Source: Thereva unica (lineage: Eukaryota; Arthropoda; Insecta; Diptera; Therevidae). Taken from it: DNA of 64,000 bases. The stretch lies in assembly GCA_949987705.1 (NCBI GenBank), contig OX465281.1, positions 199,627,112 to 199,691,111 of the forward strand, read 5' to 3'. The notes beneath the pieces are model-generated. The model was not told the origin of the DNA. It did not search any database and saw only the letters and a program-made list of their open reading frames with translations. The translations under genes were made by a program, and so were the position numbers. Positions 53,300 through 63,742 of the stretch are shown one piece after another (the first letter of the stretch is position 1; each line of letters starts with the position of its first letter).

Positions 53300-54304
53300 A
53301 CACTCAGCCAATCCTAACGTCAGGCATGCTTTCACACTTTAATGAGGAGTTTATTTCGTCTCTTGAATAGGAAAAAGGCGGAGACGCTAGCCCTTGGTCA
53401 CATTTACAAAAGAAAATCTCTGGCACAATATTGAACGGTTTTCCGGCACACTTCCACGTGAATTTTTATTTCTTATTGAAACGAAAAAAAAGAAACGGAG
53501 ACGCTAGCCCTTGGCCACCATTACTTGAGAAAATATCTCGCGCGCATTAATTGCACGGTTTTCCGGCACACTTTCACGAGACAATTTTTCCTGGCGTGTT
53601 TACAACTTTTTTTTACTTTTTAGAACTTGTTTTAAAAAAAAAACGATGAGATACTTTAGTCCGAGAAATTTCCCCGGCATGGACCACAATCGAGAGCCTC
53701 TGCTCTTCCCGACACTCTAGACTAGACTGATTCTACTCGATGTTCCTTTATATCACCAAGCCTCCGTAGCGGACGCTTCGTGGAAAAATTTAAAGTTTTT
53801 CGCCTTATATGGTTATGGCTTTACTTTTGGGGGCGGGACGGTCGCTTAGCAGCCGAGATTCTCCTGCTGGCGTCTCTGGTTGTGCAGCTTGTTGAGCGTG
53901 GCTCTCTATCCCGACACGCTGCATACATACGATGGATTGGTGTGTGCCCCGGCGTCGTCGGCTTATTTTCGCGCCCAATGCTTTGATTGGCTGCGCTATC
54001 ACCCGCTTGGGTTTTTATGAACGAAATGTCCGTGTGTGGGTGGGGAAATGACCGCCGAGCTAAATGTGAGGCCAAAGGCGTGCGTAATTCGGATGAAACT
54101 TTATCCGAAGAAGTGTTGATCGCTGCACCACCGGGTTTTTGGTGAGAGAAAATTTTTGGTACAATGAAATGTTGTACCGAAGTGAGGGATCGACTAGGAT
54201 TTTTTTTATTTCGGTGGCCTATTAATAGTGCCGTGAAGGCGAGAATGGCCAAGGATAAAAATCGGGAGGTAACTACAGAATCGGTTTAACCGCCGACCGG
54301 TTCA
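53300..54304 (-). repeat. LTR-like segment related to 20640-21801
   Basis: On the minus strand it begins near 54304 as TGAACCGGTCGGCGG, an eroded match to TGTAACGGTCGGC. It shares with 21380-21560 the blocks around GTGTGGGTGGG, AAAGGCGTGCGTAATT and GATTGGCTGCGC. A direct duplication at about 53375-53470 and 53495-53580 repeats GGAGACGCTAGCCCTTGG and CGGTTTTCCGGCACAC. Confidence 0.5.
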
Positions 54305-54518
54305 TCATTAATTTAAAAAAAAGCATTTCAATTCACTGACTTATCTATTATTTAAAAAAAACAAAATTAACATTTAAGCAACTCTGCTAAAATCCTGCAC
54401 GACAAAAGTTAAGCAACTTAAAACTAAAATTTCATGAACTAAATATTAGAATATAAGTATTTAGTCCAATATCCTTTATTTTTAATCACTTCGGCGCATC
54501 TAGTTGGCATTCATTGGA

Positions 54519-55362
54519 TCAATTTGGTGATGGTTTCCTTCGGAATATCCTTCCAGGCTTGTAAGAGGCTGGAGAACAATCCCCCTTATTGGAGAACGTC
54601 TTCTGCTCTTTTACACGCCTGTTGACAATTTCCCAAAGATTTTCGATTGGGTTTAGGTCTGGAGATTGCGAAGGCCATGGAAGTACTTCGATGTTTTGAT
54701 TTTTGATCCACGGTTGCACAATTTTTGCCTTGTGCTTAGGATCATTGTCCTGTTGGAATCTCCAACGGAGAGGCATCTCCTCTTCTGCAAAGGGCAGCAT
54801 AACGTTTTTTTCAAAATATCCAAGAATGGACCGTGGACCTACTCCACGAGCCGAGAAGCAACCCCAGACCATCATGCCACCCCCACCAAATTTCACATTA
54901 GTTTTTACGTAATGTGGATCCAATCTCTTACCGGGCGGACGACGAACTCGACGTATTCCATCCGAATCAATCAAATTAAATTTGGATTCATCGCTAAATA
55001 GCACTGTATTCCATTTTGCTGCATCCCAGTTGATGTAGTCCTGCGCAAATTTCATTCGGGCAATCCTTTGCTTCTTGGTCAGAAGTGGTTTACAGGCTGG
55101 TCTTCTACTAAATGCGAGGACTTACAATTAGATTAAATTCAGCTTTAATTTGGACCGCAGAATAGAAAGGATTTGTTTTCCCACACCGAACGACTTTATT
55201 GTCCTCTTTCTTTGTGGTTTTCCTTGGACGTCCGGGTCTTGGTTTAACGGCCACGGTTCCTCTTTCTCGGTGTCGCTTAATTATTCGCGAAACCACAGAT
55301 CTTTCTATACTTAATTTCTCACTGAGTTCCTTCTGTGTAATTCCTTTCCTGTAAGCTTCCAT
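54519..55362 (-). pseudogene. Tc1/mariner-type transposase, broken (Tc1-B)
   Basis: N-terminal ORF (55362-55108) has two helix-turn-helix motifs, TQKELSEKLSIERSVVSRII and a second cut short, with the GRPRKTTKKED AT-hook-like linker. A frameshift and small deletion at about 55060-55110 lead to the second part (55055-54519) with VLFSDESKFNL, GGMMVWGCFS, WRFQQDNDPKHKAK and PDLNPIENLW, the DD34E triad. The end frame (from about KTFSNKGDC) is also shifted. The terminal repeats are not both visible. Confidence 0.82.
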
Positions 55363-55450
55363 AATTTTTAATTTTGTGGTTCTAACCTACGGTTAATTAA
55401 ACACAATTTCTTCGATAACAAAACAAATATTTTATTATAAACTAACTAAT

Positions 55451-56088
55451 CAATAAGTATAATTTTTATACGCGGACACGGTGGCAAGCGTCGTTCTTAC
55501 TCGAGTATAACACCAGAATGTATTTCATCATCCTCCTTCTTCTTCTTTTCTTTTTGACATGAAGCTAGTCCAGCTTCTGTATCTTGATCGCGTTTATATC
55601 GAGTACGCGTTTACTCGCCACAATTTTAAGTCTTCGGAATACACTTTACGGGACATTGTAATACAAATTTAGAGTATTTAAAAAAATTAAATGAAACACC
55701 AAAAAAGGTGCTAATCACACTAAAACTCGAATACTTGGAAACGGAAAGAGGATGGCTGGACGGATGGTCCGAAGGAAAGGGTTCGCCGAGGAAATCACCT
55801 GCCTCCACTACACTTAGGCGCTGGCACGCTTGCGATGCTCAAACTAGCTCGCCGGATAGGGGGCTTCGTAGTGTGTGAAGGCGGAAGTGAGTGACAGTTT
55901 TACAAGAAAACTAAAATATTCGTGCCAATAAAAATATAAGAGTATACCTAACGAATAAATGGGCGATAGGGGGACCTGTCCAGGGCCATCGAGAGAGGGG
56001 GTTTATGATGTAGTCGCAGCCATGCTGGCGGACGCGGTCAGGGTAGGAAGCTGAAAATGAAATCGAACTACTACTGGTACTTACATAT
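55451..56088. other. Unassigned sequence between Tc1-B and the conserved block
   Basis: Mixed-composition DNA without a supported gene. It may be an LTR-element leader, because the block at 56089-56165 also lies beside an LTR-like segment at its other occurrence. Confidence 0.3.
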
Positions 56089-56165
56089 TGGGTGAGATCC
56101 ACAGCCCCCCCACCGGTCACCATGCCCTTTCGTCCACCATCAACTTACATATTTATGGCAACAGT
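56089..56165 (-). repeat. Conserved ~90-bp block bounded by ATGTAAGT, copy 2
   Basis: On the minus strand ATGTAAGTTGATGG, then GGTGGGGGGGCTGTGG, then ATGTAAGTACC; the same order as at 16411-16500. Translation in one frame gives GMVTGGGAVDLTQY, with part of it (GGAV) shared by copy 1. Function unknown. Confidence 0.4.
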
Positions 56166-56198
56166 CGACAAAAAAAATAAGAAGAAAATTTTGCAAGT

Positions 56199-56724
56199 AG
56201 GGGAGAATAGGGTAATGGGAGCCTACTAAGGAAAACTTTAGATTAAAACCACATTTATTAAGAATCTTATAATTTTTTATTAGGAACTCTTACTTTGATT
56301 ATTAAACTCTCATCTAATCACATCTTTAATCAATTTCAGTTTTGTATTAAGGTACAATATCGATTTTACAAAAAAAAGTCAGTCGCTCCCATTACCCGAC
56401 ACATATGGGTAATGAGAGCCTATTTACGCTCATACTGGAAATGGGAGCCTAAATGATTATTTTTGTCCGAAAGTTAAACTAAACATACCAATGAAACATA
56501 CTTTAAATTAAACAGTTAACAGTACAAAGCCTGTCTATAAAATAAACAAATAAAAAAACATATCAAACAAAACAAAGTTTTCAACTCTCAATTATTCAAA
56601 AGAAATAAAAGATGCATATTTTTATGGATCTAAACAAAAAGCACAAATGTAAGAATCTGGACTGTCACTGCCAGAACATTCTTTATGTGCCCATTTTCCA
56701 CAACTTCTGCAGCGGTACTGAAGT
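56199..56724 (-). mobile_element. 3' end of a second pogo/Tigger-like element
   Basis: A terminus GGGGAGAATAGGGTAATGGG follows TA at about 56199, with further copies of AATGGGAGCCT or its complement at 56212, about 56392 and 56447. The C-terminal zinc-finger coding of a transposase lies at 56622-56720. The rest is cut off by the BEL-3 fragment. Confidence 0.5.
56622..56720 (-). pseudogene. C-terminal zinc finger of a pogo-type transposase
   Basis: A minus-strand frame too short to call alone gives CRSCGKWAHKEC, then 12 residues on CAFC, and TAA at 56624-56622. The C2-H-C-C2 spacing is the PHD-like tail common at the end of insect pogo/jerky-type transposases. Upstream coding is lost at about 56725. 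Confidence 0.55.
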
Positions 56725-56770
56725 GTGTGGGTTATTATTATTCTTTAGTCAAAACATTATTAATTAAAGA

Positions 56771-58300
56771 ATGAGCACTCTTCGGTCGTGCTTGCGTGGA
56801 GAAGCGGAAACAGTAATTCAGTCGTTAGAAACGTCTACTGCTAATTATGATATTGCATGGAGTTTATTGGAAGATAGGTATTTAAATAAACGAGTGATCA
56901 TTCAAAATCATTTAAGGGCTCTTCTCGAGCAAGCACCGTGTGCACGAGGATGTGTTCTAGGCCTTAGGCAACTTTTAAACAACATAAACACACATACCAG
57001 AACATTACAGACATTAGGGGAAGAGATAGATAAATGGGATTCAATTTTAATCTATTGCATGACTGCCAAGCTTGATAAAATTACCCACCAAGAGTAGGAA
57101 AAATCAATAATGTCTAAAGATGTTCCAACATTGCAACAATTTATAACTTTTTTGACACAACGTTGTCAAATTTTAGATGCTACATACACCCACAATGCAT
57201 ATGACCAAATTAGATCCAGTTCAAACTCTAAGATTTCGATTACAAAAACTAACATTTCTGCAAATAAGAAAAACATTTTAGCCGCGACACAAAATACAGA
57301 TTACTGTAATTTCTGCAAGGAATCACATAAAATATTTAATTGCGAAAAATTTCTAAGGTTACCAGTTCCCGACAGAGTTGAAGCAGCAAAGAGAGAGGCA
57401 CTTTGTTTCAACTGCTTAAGGAAAAAGCACAGTGCTGACAATTGCAGTTGTGGGCCTTGCAAGAAATGCGGTAAGAAACACAACACCCTTTTACATCTCG
57501 AAAATAATAAATGCAAGGAAGCTACACCGTCCGTCTCAGTTAATAATTTGCAAGCCAACTACTCAAGTGAAGTTTTATTAGCTACAGCTCAAGTAACATT
57601 TTCTGATATTAATAACAAAACACATGTAGCTCGTGTTGTGCTAGATGGCGGTGCTCAAGCTCACTTCATCACGGAAAGATTTGCAAAACTTCTTCAATTA
57701 AAACCTCTATAACGGCAGTGAATCAACTACAAACTCCCATAAAATACAAGATACTGACGAAGGTTGCTTCACTGCAAGGAAATTTTGAGGAAAAAATTTC
57801 ACTTCTAGTAGTACCAACAATTACAAATCCATTACCTTCACAACAAATAAATATTAACCATTTGAATATAGATAAAAATATACCTTTAGCAGACCCATTA
57901 TTTCACAGAACATCAGAAATTGATGCATTGATAGGCGCAGAGATTTTCTATCGAGTTTTATGCATGGATCAAATACAGATTGACAATCAATTAGCTGTGT
58001 TACAAAAGACTAAATTCGGATGGATTATCGCCGGTAAGGTAAATAATCACAATGCTAAATCTAATGTTGTGTCATGTAATATTGCTCTAAACACATTAAC
58101 AGATCAACTATTAAAATTTTGGGAACTTGAAGAAATGCCAGAGACAAAATTTCTAAGCGTTGATGAGGCAAAGGTAGAAAAACATTATGTAGAAAATACA
58201 TCTCGCGATAATAACGGGCGGTATATTGTTAAATTGCCATTCAACGAAAATATTCAACATCTCGGGCATTCTTACTCAATTGCATTGAAAAGATTATATT
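56771..58300 (+). pseudogene. BEL/Pao Gag and protease fragment (BEL-3)
   Basis: Frames 56771-57097 and 57110-57712 are one frame split by a TAG where BEL proteins have the W of a WEK motif. They carry the DUF1759-type end (LRGEAETVIQSL), knuckles (CNFCKESHKIFNC, CFNCLRKKHSADNC, CGPCKKCGKKHN) and protease VLDGGAQAHFI. A frameshift near 57712 leads to 57718-58347 with IDALIGAEIF and LPFNENIQHLG. Coding stops before reverse transcriptase at about 58300, where inverted BEL leader sequence begins. Confidence 0.82.
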
Positions 58301-58487
58301 CGCTGAACTCTTCTGTACTTGTAATGTATGCATGCATGCTTCTGTAGTTATTTGAATCTTCACCTTCTTGAAAAGTTATTACGTAATGTTTCTTTGCTTG
58401 AAAAATTGTTACATAACGTTATGTAACCTCTTGAAAATCTTGGGTTTAAACTCTCTTGTTTCCTTTTAAATCCAGCTGCGATTTCAT

Positions 58488-58507
58488 CCGGCTCGAAGGA
58501 CCAATTT
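58488..58507 (-). other. BEL-type primer-binding site in inverted orientation
   Basis: Minus strand TTGGTCCTTCGAGCCGGATG starts at 58507, nearly the same as the BEL-1 site at 35643. An inverted BEL 5' end therefore faces the plus-strand BEL-3 fragment, with 58305-58487 as its leader. Confidence 0.8.
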
Positions 58508-58509
58508 TG

Positions 58510-59447
58510 ATGGTACATCAATTCAATTTAAACTGATTCCATAAATTGTATGTAATTTTTTTAGTTTATTTTTTAATTAAAACAATGAATAAATTTTCAC
58601 AACTATGTATATATGTTTTCGCATATGATGTTATGCAATGACTGAATAAAAAAAATTGTAACTCAAAAAATGTAAATTATATGACAAATATGTATATAAA
58701 AAAAACTAGTACTCATTACATCGAGGAATTAAAAGTACAGTGCTCTATACAATTTCACAAGTATAAATTAAACAGTATAGTGCTTCTTGCGATGTAACAA
58801 GCACTTCATTTAATTGTATTGATATTTAATTATTTTTATTTTAAATCTTTCGATATCTTTTATTTATTATTAAAACTTTTATACCGATAAATATTAACAA
58901 ACTTGAAATCTTTTTAAAAATTATTACGTAATTGAAATAGACGGATGAAATAGGAGGATTTGAACAATTCAGAACTCTAACTAATACTCATACATTTTCT
59001 ATTTTTATTTTACATGACAACTTTTTGTGTGACTATGTTTTTCAAAATCGTTTGTGTGTTCAGTGTCTGCGCGTATGTGATATCTGATTCAGTCCTAAAG
59101 TGTATTTCTAAGTAGAAGTGAAAATATAATTTTTGACGTATTAAAAACACTGTACTAAAAAGTTACTAGTACAGGAACTGAATTGAATGTTGAATAAACT
59201 TGCTACAATAATGAACATAAATTAATAACAAGTAGCAACGAACATAAATTAATAACAAGTAGCAACTGCTACACAATACACAACAACTTTGATATGATAT
59301 ATAATGTGATTAATGCACAATGAATTTGATACAACTTTATAATGTTTTTGATCGTGTTGATCTCGCGGCGGCGTGGTACTCACTGGTTCCAACGATGGTA
59401 GCGATGGTCGATGAAAAGCGATGAACCCGGGGGTTATTGCCGGTCAC
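58510..59447 (-). repeat. Probable BEL LTR, minus strand
   Basis: Placed by the adjacent primer-binding site. It ends near CCATCA at about 58513; the start is tentatively TGTGACCGGC at 59447. AT-rich, with no gene. A short direct repeat AACATAAATTAATAACAAGT at about 59212 and 59241 lies inside. Confidence 0.4.
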
Positions 59448-59746
59448 AACATGTTGCAACTTCCTAGTTGCTGAGTAACGCATTTTCTAAGAATTCGTTG
59501 TTGACCTAATTCCGTTCACCGGCTATTTGCTGATTCTTGCAACCACGGGTTGTTCACCGTTGAATTGGAACGTTGAACAGTAGTTGAAACCATGTCGTGG
59601 CGGTTTACATATGTTCTACGGAGTTTATGGACTGGGGTTCTGCATGGTACGTACATACAGTGGCTCAAACGAATAATGGGACAACGATGTTGTCCATGAA
59701 AAACGTGCCATATTTGGTGAAGTAGTTGTTCGAAATGAATCATATA

Positions 59747-59955
59747 CACTCACTCAAAAATGTGTTGCAATGTTTTGGAAATTCAATTATTTGTCCTATC
59801 CTATTCACACAAGGATCGGAAGATGTATGAATGGGATAATGTAGTTTTTACTAAAAACTACATTATCCCAGTCATCCTGCGCCCAATATTTGGGTAATAA
59901 GTCAAGGACAAACAATTGAATTTCCAAAACATTGCAACACATTTTTGAGTGAGTG
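59747..59955. mobile_element. 209-bp hairpin MITE, copy B
   Basis: Same length, ends and TA flanks (59745-59746 and 59956-59957) as copy A at 52364-52572, but in the opposite orientation. Confidence 0.92.
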
Positions 59956-60039
59956 TATATCTTATTTTTTAGCTATTTTTGTTTTTTTTCAGTATTAATA
60001 ATTTAAACAGTTATTTTTTAAATTTTTAATTTAAAAAAA

Positions 60040-60603
60040 TTAGTGTTTTACAAACGAGTCAATTTTATAACTCAAACGAATAATGGGACAAAATAAAAAA
60101 CGACGGTAATACTGATAAAAGTAACGGTTTATTATAGATTTTGTTGGATGTTTTAATATTTTGTTGCATAACCTTTGGCGTCGCAAAACTCTGCAAAACT
60201 TCAATCTGTACTTCTTATTTTTTACACTAATAAAAGGTTTTTTTCGAATGATTCTGCCATTATAGTTATTTTTTCTCAACACATTTCTAATTGTTTCTTC
60301 ACACACACTTTTCCCAAAATTTTCACTGGCGACATTTTTTAGTTCTCTTGCCGATTGGAAAGGATTATTTTGAATTTCTCTAAAAATTCTTCTGTCCTCG
60401 CGAATAGTAAAAATTTTGCCTTGCCCCTCCCTACTTTTATTATTTATTCTATTTTCTTCACGATATCTTTTAATGATATTGTGAACCGTAGAACGACTTT
60501 TTCCAACAATATCACCGATTTCACGTACCGTTTTTCCTTCTCCATTTAATTTTATAATTAACTGCCGAATTTCAAAAGTTGTTTGCTTTCCTTTTGGTGC
60601 CAT
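60040..60603 (-). pseudogene. Tc1 transposase N-terminal domain (Tc1-C)
   Basis: ATG at 60603. Paired helix-turn-helix motifs include GKTVREIGDIVGKSRSTVHN and a second with FGKSVCEETIRNVLRKNN, which bind the terminal repeats. Homology ends at NKKYRLKFC (about 60190); the rest of the frame is translated terminal repeat. The DDE domain is deleted. It could in principle still bind element ends. Confidence 0.8.
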
Positions 60604-60780
60604 TTCGACTTAAGCTTTTCAATTAACTGAAATACTAATAGAATGTGCATAGGAAAATGAAATACTACAATTTCTAAAAAAAAGCCGTTACTTTTATCAG
60701 TATTACCGTCGTTTTTTATTTTGTCCCATTATTCGTTTGAGTTATAGAATTGACTCGTTTGTAAAACACTAATTTTTTTT

Positions 60781-61585
60781 CGATGCCTTTTTGTTATATT
60801 TTTCTTTTTTTTTTGTTGTTGTATGACTCTTATGGTTTTTCCTTCGTTTTTTTTCCTTTTTTTTTCTTTTACAAATTACCTTGCAAAGATATCATAGAAA
60901 CAAATACCGAAGTATCATCATTTTTTTCTTGTTTTAACTAAGAATTTAGGAAATGCATTTCCGTTTTTGTTATCCTAATATAAAATGTTTTAGATTTAAA
61001 AAAATTCCTTCTTGCGTTTCTCTTACAAAAACACCTGAATAAAACAAAAACTCTTACCTTATTACTAAAATTACAGAATGTGGATCTTAAATCTATGCTA
61101 AATATTTTTAGAAATATAAATTCACATATTATAAATTATATAGTTGACATGAAATTTACTTATCCAGACCAAAAAAAGATATATGACGTCATAATATAAA
61201 GCATGAAATTTACTAATATTAGTGGTTCACTACAAACTAATCATTAAGAAAAAAAAAATTTTTAAAAGAAATTGTCACGAAGGTCCGTGTATTTTAGATG
61301 GTTTCCAAACATCTCAGTTATAGACTTTTTCTTGTTATTTGTTCTTCTAGCTTGATTATCATAGGATGCGCAATGGTGCGTTTGCTCGGATATATGAATT
61401 TATGACACCAAGTATATAGGATATGACCCATGATAATTAGGTGGTCAAATCCGCAAGGAAAAATTGAGTGAATAAAGTTACCTTATCCTGTTTTGGGTGC
61501 AGTCACTAAACTAGAGTGTACTTTCTTTCCTCACTCATGAAGAAAAAACGAAGGTGATGCAACAATCCAGAGCTGGAAGATTTAG
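60781..61585. other. AT-rich stretch without a gene
   Basis: Long T and A tracts and short ORFs without family signature. Nothing supported until the LINE fragment. Confidence 0.5.
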
Positions 61586-62275
61586 AATGGGAAGAAATAT
61601 AACTATCGACGAACATAATCTAGAAGTAGTCGATAAAACAGTCTAGCTTGGGTCTACAATTACAAAAAGAAACGATGAAAAGGAAGAAGTAACTAGACGA
61701 ATACTACTGGCTAATAGAGCTTTTTATGCCCAAAAACAAATATTGCACTCAAGATTTGTGCACAGAAAAACGAAACTTTCACTCTACAAAACAGTAATAC
61801 GACCAGTACTGTGCTATGGCAGCGAGACTTGGACTATGACCCAAGAGATAGAGGAACAAGTCAACAGGTTTGAGAGGAAGGTGCTCAGATGCATAATAGG
61901 CCCAACGAGAGAGGATGGGATATGGCGAAGGATATACAACAACGAGTTGTATGAAATTTTTGACGACCCAGAACTCTCAACGTTTAAAAAAATCAACAGA
62001 CTAAGACTAGCCGGCCACGTAATCAGGATGAATGATAACCGTATCCCAAAACGGCTTATGGTGGCCGAAATTCCAGGAAGCAGACCAGTAGGTAGACCCA
62101 GGAGAAGATGGATGGACTCTGTGACGGCTGACGCAGAGACAATGCTGAACATTCGGAACTGGAGAACTGCTGCAAGGAACCGTCAGACTTGGAGAAATGC
62201 CCTAGAGGAGGCCAAGGCTCGATTTGAGCTGTAGCGCCATTGGATGGATGGATGGATAGATGGATATTAAATAAA
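61586..62275 (+). pseudogene. RTE-like LINE, 3' end of the reverse transcriptase ORF
   Basis: From about 61586 the frame reads RNITIDEHNLEVVDK, an in-frame TAG at about 61647, then LGSTITKRNDEKEEVTRRI, LYKTVIRPVLCYGSETW, FERKVLRCIIGP, RLAGHVIRMNDNRIPKR and GRPRRRWMDSV to a stop at 62234. This is the thumb and C-terminal part of endonuclease-type LINE reverse transcriptases. A (GGAT)n tail at 62238-62270 is a typical RTE-like 3' end. The 5' part is truncated, as usual for LINE insertions. Confidence 0.82.
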
Positions 62276-62420
62276 TAACACAAAATCATATGATGCATTC
62301 CCCTCATAGAATGGTCACGTGTTTTTCTTTCAAGCGAATCTACAAAGAATCTTGCCATAGGACACGAAAGCACATGTAAAAATTAACAAAAAAAACGATC
62401 CTCCAAATTTGCTGGTATAT

Positions 62421-62914
62421 GGCCATTCATACACGAGGGAGCATGGTTCCGGAGCAAAAGCTTTTTTTGGGAAAGGGAGGCGTGCGGATATGAAATATGT
62501 GGAGAGTTTCGTGCTCCGGTGGAGACTTTTGTGCTCCTGCTTTCTACCTGCGAACACGGAAAGCACGCACTCACACAAATAAGAATAAATACGTTGCCAT
62601 GGAGTTAAAAATAATAAACTTCCAAACTGTCAACAATTAAAACTGAAAAAATATGCTACCGCTGCAGCTGCAGCTGAAATCACCAACGCACTACTATTTT
62701 TATCCATTATGACCCATTATCTAATTATTAATTATTAGTAATGAACTGATTTAACTGCCCGACCAGAGTCAAAATATTTGACATCTCACTAATACAAACA
62801 ATCATCGCGTAGCAACACAAAAGCTGCTTCCTTTGCTACTGCTCCGTGTATTTTCAGGAAACTTGGAGCAAAGCTTTTGGTTCCGGAACCATGATCCCTC
62901 GTGTACGAATGGCC
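62421..62914. mobile_element. 494-bp GGCCA-type MITE
   Basis: Ends GGCCATTCATACACGAGGGA (62421) and the inverted GGCCATTCGTACACGAGGGA (ending 62914), with about 45 bp of paired terminal sequence that includes CATGGTTCCGGA. TAT flanks both sides (62418-62420 and 62915-62917). The interior has a TGCAGCTGCAGCTG patch and no gene. Confidence 0.85.
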
Positions 62915-63049
62915 TATAAGTTACGGTTGGAGCACTTAACTAAATCACAAATATTATGCCTGCCTATCCACAGTTAATTCAGTAATTTATAATGAAAGTC
63001 ACTAAATTCACCACCTAATTTTTGCTTTCCCTGTTCATTTTCTTTTTTT

Positions 63050-63729
63050 CGAAAAAAATCCAACACTATTTATTTTGCTGAGCGCCGCCCGACTAGACCC
63101 TTTTTTCTTAGCGTCTTATTATTTTTCACGACAAGAAAACCGATCCGCCACCTTTGACTTTCGAGACCCGACTCCCCAGAAGCCACGCATCTCGTCCAAA
63201 ACCTTTTTTCCCCCTGAACACAGGGTCTCGCACAAAATCCGCGGTTATACCGAGCAATCTTTCCATTTCCATTGACTTCTTTGGTCTAACTTTTGTTGCC
63301 CAAAAGGGAGAATCAAGAATAATCATAATGGAATGAAGGAATGAATTACTCATTTTCCTGTCCCACGCATACCAAACAACCTAAGTGAAGCGCGTCTTTT
63401 CTGGAAAAGGGCCAGATGCCGTGCTCCCATTGGTCAACGGGTATGACGCCGTTCGAGGCGTCCATGGGGAAGGTGTTGCGTGGGCAATAAAAAATTGGAT
63501 AAGAATTATTTAAAGACGAGCCCAATAAGGGGAAATAGATGGGATTACAGGGTGTAAACGAGGGATTCTTTAAGGTTCGTCGGGGCTATGTCCATTGCCT
63601 AGCAATGATAAATTGCGACAATTAATAACGAATTTTTCCGAGCGCTTCTGGGACAGGGCTTATTTATTTAGTTTATGGAGGGGTGTACTGAACGGAGATT
63701 TGATCCCTCGGGCATGCCGACCGTTACAG
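63050..63729 (-). repeat. LTR-like segment starting TGTAACGGTCGG
   Basis: Minus strand at 63729 starts TGTAACGGTCGGCATGCCC. It lies directly 3' of a transposase-like gene end, the same arrangement as at 21801. Inner end not defined. Confidence 0.45.
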
Positions 63730-63742
63730 TGTTTTTATTTTA

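Larger units (their letters stand above)
59658..60780 (-). mobile_element. Tc1-type element with internal deletion (Tc1-C)
   Basis: The left tip CAGTGGCTCAAACGAATAAT follows TA (59656-59657). An inner copy ACTCAAACGAATAATGGGAC lies at about 60071 and, inverted, at about 60722-60742, so this is an IR/DR element. It encodes only the N-terminal part of a transposase. The right outer repeat is missing after about 60780. A 209-bp MITE is inserted in the left repeat. Confidence 0.75.

Noticed and set aside
59516..59749. 77-codon minus frame
   Set aside because: It translates the left terminal repeat of Tc1-C and flanking sequence; no protein signature.
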